This document shows positions 58,056 through 64,000 of a DNA stretch of 64,000 nucleotides, piece by piece. This stretch comes from Panorpa germanica (taxonomy: Eukaryota > Arthropoda > Insecta > Mecoptera > Panorpidae). The stretch is taken from NCBI GenBank assembly GCA_963678705.1, contig OY783208.1, positions 310,001 to 374,000 of the forward strand, written 5' to 3'. Under the pieces are notes generated by a model. It ran no database searches, was not told the origin of the DNA, and worked only from the letters and a program-made list of their open reading frames with translations. Both the position numbers and the translations under genes were made by a program. Every line of letters begins with the position of its first letter. Position 1 is the stretch's first letter.

Positions 58056-58249
58056 AATAAACCAAGATGGCCGCCCTGGAACACTAAAATAAAAAACATG
58101 TTTCTTCCTCTACTCTGTGTATTTAATGCTGGATTTTAAAAAAACTTTGCTGAATTGATCTTAGATTAATTACTAATCATACCAACCTAATTATTTTAAA
58201 AATGACCACGCCGTTTCTATAAAAAACGAAATTAAAATTTAGGCTCTTA

Positions 58250-58893
58250 TGGAGAATACACATGTGTTGGTTTAAATTCCAAACGTAATGCAGGAACTTC
58301 ATGAAAATTTGATATGTTATAAAAATCGTAGTCACAGACCTCATAAAGAAAAATGAACATTATTGACCACGTTGTTATCGAGATATAGCTATTTAAAATG
58401 TGAATTGTAGTTTTAGCGCTAGAAATGGGCGGCCATATTTGTATGACGTGAAATGCATTTTAACATCAGTTATTTGTTGAGTAGGTCAGTGCTGTGGTAA
58501 TGTTTTGTAGCTGTTGGTAGTTAAATAATCAAGTCAAGTCAAAGAATAATAAGTTTTTATTTCATTTAACCCTGCTAAGGCAGACATAATATTGAAATTT
58601 GATTGTTCCTTGAAATAGCTGTAAATAATATTTGATATTTTGATATATAAATACATATAGCAGAGATTTATGAGCTGTAAGGTTGGCAGCGATTGTGATG
58701 TCACATACATTTGGAATGTGTACAACGTTGAATCCCTTTAATAATTAAAGAGACAAAATGACTTTATTAATTGTTAATATCTCTTAACATATAAGGAGTT
58801 ATTAACAAATAATTGAACATTTGAGGTTCTAGTAACCCACTTTATCAATATGTAGTACACTTTTATAGAAATTAAGACATAGGACACAATCCC
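58250..58893 (+). mobile_element. Family A element downstream of the mannosidase
   Basis: The left part (58250-58405) is the segment also found in transporter intron 12. It continues with the core (agcgctagaaatgggcggcc), tail and AGGACACAATCCCATTA, a mutated right terminus. Confidence 0.75.
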
Positions 58894-59346
58894 ATTAATA
58901 TTTTTGGTTACAAAATATTATTATTATAATATTGCACACATGGCAACACTTCTCCTTCGCTCCTATTGGTCGACGCCATTTTGTGTTTAGTTATTGAAAC
59001 GTCAGCGGTGCTTTTGAGTTCTCCGTTTTCAAACATTGTTTTATATAATTAGAAGTACTTTGTTAATTATAAATTGTTGTTGTAATTATCAATAAGCATC
59101 TAGTGTTTCATTTTAAGTAATTAGTTTTTCTTTAAACGTAATTTTATTGTTGTAAATAAGTTCTGTTACTTAGTACCTTGTCAAAGGACTTGCCGCCGGT
59201 GTACTTAGTGATTTACTTCTATAAAATTATACTATGCTTAGTGAGGTGTTGTTAATTATTAATTAATAAGTGATTATAAACTTAATTAATAACTTTTTAG
59301 AATTAACTTTGAAATTTACAGTGAAGTGATATATATAGTTTAAAAA
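58894..59346 (+). promoter_or_regulatory. Probable promoter and leader of the gene starting at 59347
   Basis: Contains CCTATTGGTCGACGCCATTT (an inverted CCAAT box and a GC-richer patch) at about 58969 and AACGTCAGC at about 58998, followed by a long AT-rich leader up to AAAAAATG. Inferred from position and composition only. Confidence 0.35.
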
Positions 59347-59392
59347 ATGACAGTGGCTGCCATCTTTTGTGGTTATGAAGAACCATGTAAAG
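59347..59392 (+). CDS. Probable first coding exon of an unidentified gene
   Basis: ATG in a strong AAAAAATGAC context, then MTVAAIFCGYEEPCK and a good AAAG/GTAAGA donor at 59393 (phase 1). Exon composition is clearly richer in GC than its surroundings. No partner exon was found before 64000, where the sequence is mostly repeats, so the gene presumably continues past a long intron beyond the window. The peptide is too short to assign. Confidence 0.4.
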
Positions 59393-59785
59393 GTAAGAAT
59401 TGTTTTCAATTATATATTTATTAATTAATACTTAATATAGTGATTGATATGAATGTAATACATCTTTACTTGCTTCTAAATAATAATAACGTCTTAAGAA
59501 TTCGACTACGTTTGTGAAATATGAATAATTTTCTTTTGGTTCATGACTTTGCTTTAAGTAAACCTGTATTTAAATTTGTTGCTATTTTTTATTAACAATT
59601 GTTTTTTATGATTTATTAATTAGTTAAAGATAATATTTTTAATTCAGTTAAAGTTGGGTTTTTGTTTTTATGTCTTATAATTAACAAAATAAATAATTAA
59701 CCAGCAGAGAAACATACCATTTGCATATAGGGATCTATACACCAAAGATTCATTTAAATATCTTTGTGAGAATCTTAAATCTAAT

Positions 59786-60378
59786 AATAGGCTTGTGTCC
59801 TATGTCTTAATTTCTATAAAAGTGTACTACATATTGATAAAGTTGGTTACTAGAACTCCTCATATGTTAGGAGATATTAACAATTAAAAAAGTCATTTTG
59901 TCTCTTTAATTATTAAAGGGATTCAACGCTGTACACATTCCAAATACATGTGACATCACACAACCTTACAGCTCATAAATCTCTGCTATATGTATTTATA
60001 TATCGAAATATCAAATATTATTTACAGCTGTTTCAAGGAACAATCAAATTTCAATATTATGTCTGCCGTAACAGGGTTAAATAAAATAAAAACTTATTAT
60101 TCTTTGACTTGACTTGATTATTTGACTACCAACAGCTACAAAACATTACCACAGCACTGACCTACTCAACAAATACCTGACGTTAAAATGCATTTCACGT
60201 CATACAAATACGGTCGACCATTTCTAGCGCTAAATCTACAATTCAAATTTTTAATTGCTATATCTCCGTCAACATTTAGATATTTAATAAAATAGACACG
60301 CCAATACACATTTATTAACATCAATTTCAATCAACAATTGAAAAATCGATCACTAAAAAATGAGGACACAAGCCCATT
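59786..60378 (-). mobile_element. Family A MITE, complete reversed copy
   Basis: Ends AATAGGCTTGTGTCCTATGT and TGAGGACACAAGCCCATT. All modules are present, about 593 bp. It lies beside the 140-bp repeat shared with 28126-28265. Confidence 0.9.
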
Positions 60379-60520
60379 GCTGTTTTTAATAACAATTAGT
60401 AATAGAAATTGTTTTTACTTCTTTATTTTTGACAAACTGACATTGAACTTCTTTTAAAAATAAATCCTACTGCGTTTTGACAGATTGTCACATTTTGGAG
60501 GTTATAATATAATATAGAAA
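60379..60520. repeat. 140-bp repeat also found at 28126-28265
   Basis: Near-identical to that segment; see the entry there. Confidence 0.65.
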
Positions 60521-60904
60521 CGTAAATTAAATTGTAAATTAAAACAATGCATGCATAAACCATTTATGATTTCCTTTTTGTCTATCTTTACTTTTATAAT
60601 TCATATATTATACAATTTATTGTAGTGTATACCTTTCTCTTTCACTCTTCAAGGTACTTATATACTTTCTCCCTTTTCGAATGTAACATGATGTTTTGTA
60701 TGAAAGCGAACTCACAATTTTCATAATTATATTAAATTACAAATACATGAACAAGCAACGCATCTGTGTTTGTGTATACGTATAGGCATACGTTGGCTAT
60801 GTATTAGTAATGCTAGTAAGATGTTGGTCAATTGCATTTGTGCCCATAATGTAAGATTAAAGTTATACAACAAGTAAATAGTTCGTTTCACTGTTTGACT
60901 GAAT
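60521..60904. other. Intron or intergenic stretch, nothing recognised
   Basis: AT-rich, no coding frame with recognisable homology. Confidence 0.3.
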
Positions 60905-61310
60905 TGTGTTTTTGACGTCACACTTAATATATAATTATTTCTATAATTACTACATGATAAAATAACATTTAAAGAATACTTTGTGAAATTTTCATTAATA
61001 AATATCAAGAAATGAGCCATTGACAGCGAATCTCCGGTGACGTCACAAAAAAAGTAACTCATAACTCATCACTGGATTATTTGAAATCAAAAAACCAAAA
61101 TGATTTCATTAGTTGATAAGTTTCTGCAGGACACCCTGTTAAGTAACTTGACAGCGTTACCTCGGCATTTATGTAAAGAAAGAGTGTGCAAAATTTCATT
61201 GCGGATCGGTGCAGTAGATTTTGAGCTAGACACTGAGCTGAAAGCTAAGTGTGAGAAAAACGCGTTTAAAAGTTTCAAAGAAAGACGAAACCAGACCAGA
61301 GAGGTGCGAG
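60905..61310 (+). repeat. Family C interspersed repeat
   Basis: Matches 27030-27495 closely. The open frame 61100-61318 ([14 protein letters not shown] start) carries a small insertion near DTELKAK relative to the other copies. Family D follows immediately at 61313. Confidence 0.75.
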
Positions 61311-61312
61311 GT

Positions 61313-61965
61313 ACATGAGGGACGAGCAAATATTGGGACTGTACCTTTGAAAATGAATTTTTCAATTCCCTATTAAACTGCTTTTTGCTTGTTAAAATGA
61401 TTTTTTATGCATATAATAGTTTAATAAATGAAAAATTACCTATAATTAATATCAAATTTATATTAATTCAATTTAAATTCAAATTAAATATTTTGAAAAA
61501 GGAATAATAAATTTGGCAACGCTGTAAATTTACGTGTGTTGACGCATGCGTGATTTGGTTCTTTGACCAATAAATTGTTAATATATTTTATATAACATTT
61601 ATTCCGATTTTGAATTTCCCGCTCAAATTGGCATTTGCAACGTTGCCGGCTTATAACCTACATTTACTGTTTCTTAAAGGTTTTATTTAAATATTTTCGT
61701 AAATAGGTATCCTTTTGATAATTTTCTTTTTGCAATAGTTACAGAAAAGATTCTTTTATATACACCTAGTTTTTGAAAGCCGTGTCACCATTTTTTTATA
61801 GTTAAAAGTTATATTATGTGGTGAAATTGAGCTAAAAATTATGATTTGTATGGAAAATGACTATTTTTAATCAGGTATAAAAAGAAAACTATGAACCCTA
61901 GGTATCTAAAATTTTGAGACAGCATGTATTTTAACTATTTGTATCGATCCTCCAAATTTCACGAC
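61313..61965 (+). repeat. Family D direct repeat (with 39594-40230)
   Basis: About 650 bp, nearly identical to the copy in intron 3 of the propeptide gene, with a few small insertions (for example taaatttacgtgtgttgacg). Confidence 0.8.
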
Positions 61966-62489
61966 GTAAGAAAGGGATTTTCTTGTGAATGTAAATTATT
62001 TCTACGGTGTAACCAACTACAACGTTCTGGCTACTCGACCGACCAGCCGCAAAACTTTTCTGAACTTTTTGTTAGTTTTAGCATAGTTACTTTATTGTAT
62101 ATGATATAAGCTAAGAATATTTCAGCCGTGTCCCACTACTGACTTGTAAACACAGATCAGGTGAAGAAATTTCATTCCGCAAATGAATTAACCACCAGTC
62201 GCGGTCTGAACTCCTTTAAAAACTTATCTAGCTCCGAAATTCATCACGGAGAATTTGGTGTTGAAATATTTTTATTGATTATTGATTTTATTGATTATTT
62301 TTTAAAAAAGAAATGTGCTAATTATATAATTATTATTTTTACAAGTGTTTAATAAGTGTTAATTGAATTTTGTGCTTAATTTAATTATGTGAAAATTATA
62401 AAAAATTAGTTTTTGTTAATTGGTTTACTAATTAGTGATAAATTATTTATTATTTATTTAAATAAAGGTAGGATTTTTTTTATTTTACC
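61966..62489. other. Unassigned stretch
   Basis: A GC-richer patch at 61990-62250 has short frames without recognisable homology. No splice-flanked coding exon could be supported. Confidence 0.3.
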
Positions 62490-63235
62490 TTCTAAAGATA
62501 GGTGTCAAAATTTCACGACATTCCAACTATTAGTTTGGGAGTACAGTAATTTTTTAAAACAATGGAAAAATCTGATTTTTTTTGATATTTTGAAATTGGT
62601 TAATATATATGTTTTTGAAAATTTCCTATTTCCTAAGACTATTGGCGTCCCTGAATTTCCTGGAAACCCGTAATTTTGGAAAAACTGGCCCCTTTTTTGC
62701 TGTATTACTTTAAATTCGTAAAAGATAGAAAGTTGAAATTTTGCATGTGTATTAAGGTATTCAATGCAGACATTTCTCAAAAATTAGAAATTCAAAAATT
62801 GAAAAAGGGGGCGTTGAAGAAATTCGGGGGCCCGGTAGGGAACTTTGGAGAAAGTTCTTATTCTGGATTCTAAAATAATTAAGTATATTATTAATAAAAA
62901 AAAATTCAAAATTTCAAAATTTTATTTGGGGGCACGGGGGCAGTATTTGCCGAGAGTAAAAATTGTGCTAGAAAGTTGAAATTTTGTATATAGACTAACC
63001 TTGGTAACTTATTTACGAATCAAAAATAAAAATCCCAAATTTTGAATAAAAAGTTGGTCAAATAACGCATAAATTGAAAATATTTTTTATTTTGATAAAT
63101 TGAAAAATTATTTTATTATTGTGCGAGTTTATTATTTCAATTTAAAAATAGAATTAAATATGAAATGTAATTACGAATTATTTTATTGGATTCAAATCAT
63201 ACACGCCAAAAAGACGGGGGTAAACTCTAGTTTAT
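62490..63235 (-). repeat. Family E interspersed repeat, reversed copy
   Basis: Reverse of 10440-11115, ending cacgccaaaaagacgggggt / aaactctag, the complement of that copy's start. The C-rich core appears as gaaattcgggggcccggtag. Confidence 0.75.
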
Positions 63236-64000
63236 ATATATAAGTGCTATTAATTTTATAACAAAATTTCAAATGTTTGAAGCCTACGTTTTAAAGTATA
63301 TCTCAAGAACGGTTCTTTGCGACGGGGGTAAATAATAATTTCGTATTTTTTTCATTAAATAACTGGTAAAAAAACCACAGTTTTTTAATTTCAATTTGAA
63401 AAGCGCGCCATTTTGTCAATTTTTTAATTTTTTTCTGTTTTCTCTTGTTCAGACCATAACTGTACTTATACTTAAAATTTCAAAAAAGATTTTTTTGTAT
63501 GTAGAATAAGCCTAAAAAGTTAAAATATCTTTTTTCACTTTTTTATTATAAAAAAACAATCCTCAAAATTTTCGAACTCTTGACCACTGTCCCCCCTTAC
63601 AACACAATACTTTTGGGGCACACTTTCCCTTTATTCGATTCGGAGTTTACATAAGATTTGTACTTAATCTCGGACTACACTTTTGCCTCCGATTGTAACT
63701 AGTAGACAACTTTCATAACCTAAGAAATAAATTATATAATTTTGTTTTCAAATTTATTTCCAAAAAGGTGCAAAACTAGGTTAAAACTGTCACAGTATTT
63801 TTACATTTTATTAATAATATCAGGGTCTATGTTCTGAGACTACATAACTAGCAAACTCGTTAAGGAATCTGCTCAAGCAGGTTTGTAATAAATAGAGTAC
63901 TATCCCAAAGCCCCCAGACCCAAGTCTGAAATTATGAGAATAAATAGCGTAATACGAGGCGTGTTTTTTAAGTGAGTACCGTTTTGGAATTAAAAAAAGA
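63236..64000. other. Right edge of window, nothing recognised
   Basis: AT-rich, no open frame with recognisable homology. gaaaagcgcgccattttgtc at 63400 is a small GC-richer spot. Confidence 0.3.

Noticed and set aside
58055-58085. YY1-like CAAGATGGCCGCC as a promoter
   Set aside because: It lies in the 3' untranslated region of the mannosidase, and similar strings occur by chance in coding sequence (11604).
61966-62360. A further exon of the gene starting at 59347
   Set aside because: No acceptor/donor pair in the right phase flanks the short frames, and no homology was recognised.

Overview
The window is AT-rich eukaryotic nuclear DNA from an insect, possibly a beetle (order inferred, not shown). 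The evidence is multi-exon genes with short GT-AG introns, insect-type gene families, and very dense short DNA transposons. No bacterial operons, rRNA, convincing tRNA or CRISPR were seen. All gene models below were built by hand from splice sites; in each recognised gene the intron phases close and the coding sum is a multiple of three.

Layout. 1-423 (-): first three exons of thymidylate synthase, running off the left edge. 2978-4278 (+): F-box/leucine-rich-repeat protein. 6111-14433 (+): 14-exon SLC28 concentrative nucleoside transporter, 605 aa. 14868-24161: a giant inverted (foldback) repeat without genes, made of two opposed arrays of a 147-bp monomer (24 copies forward, 28 copies reversed) inside ~700-bp inverted flanks. 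24162-31680: no gene seen, only dispersed repeats, including a tandem array of mariner-like terminal repeats. 31717-42369 (+): 8-exon secreted TGF-beta propeptide-like protein, 488 aa, which ends 12 residues after a furin-type site and has no visible cystine-knot ligand. Its first intron carries, on the other strand (34485-35347), a trypsin-fold serine protease homologue that has lost the catalytic His and Ser. 45685-50589 (+): 9-exon fatty acyl-CoA reductase, 525 aa. 52819-58055 (+): 5-exon GH38 alpha-mannosidase of the Golgi II type, 1065 aa. 59347-59392 (+): a probable first coding exon of an unidentified gene.

Mobile DNA is the other main content. One family (called A here; ends AATGGGCTTGTGTCCT) occurs about 15 times, in both orientations, intact and truncated and once nested in itself. 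Others are a palindromic family (B, ends TGTGCGAGAGAG), families C, D, E, F and H, and two copies of a non-LTR retrotransposon RNase H/3' end. One of those copies lies between terminal inverted repeats of a DNA element. Many introns of the transporter, reductase, mannosidase and propeptide genes consist of a minimal intron plus one such element.

The genes do not form a pathway. Two of them (thymidylate synthase and the nucleoside transporter) concern nucleotides, but that is probably coincidence. The strongest candidates for something undescribed are the ligand-less TGF-beta propeptide gene, the foldback satellite element and the mariner-end array.
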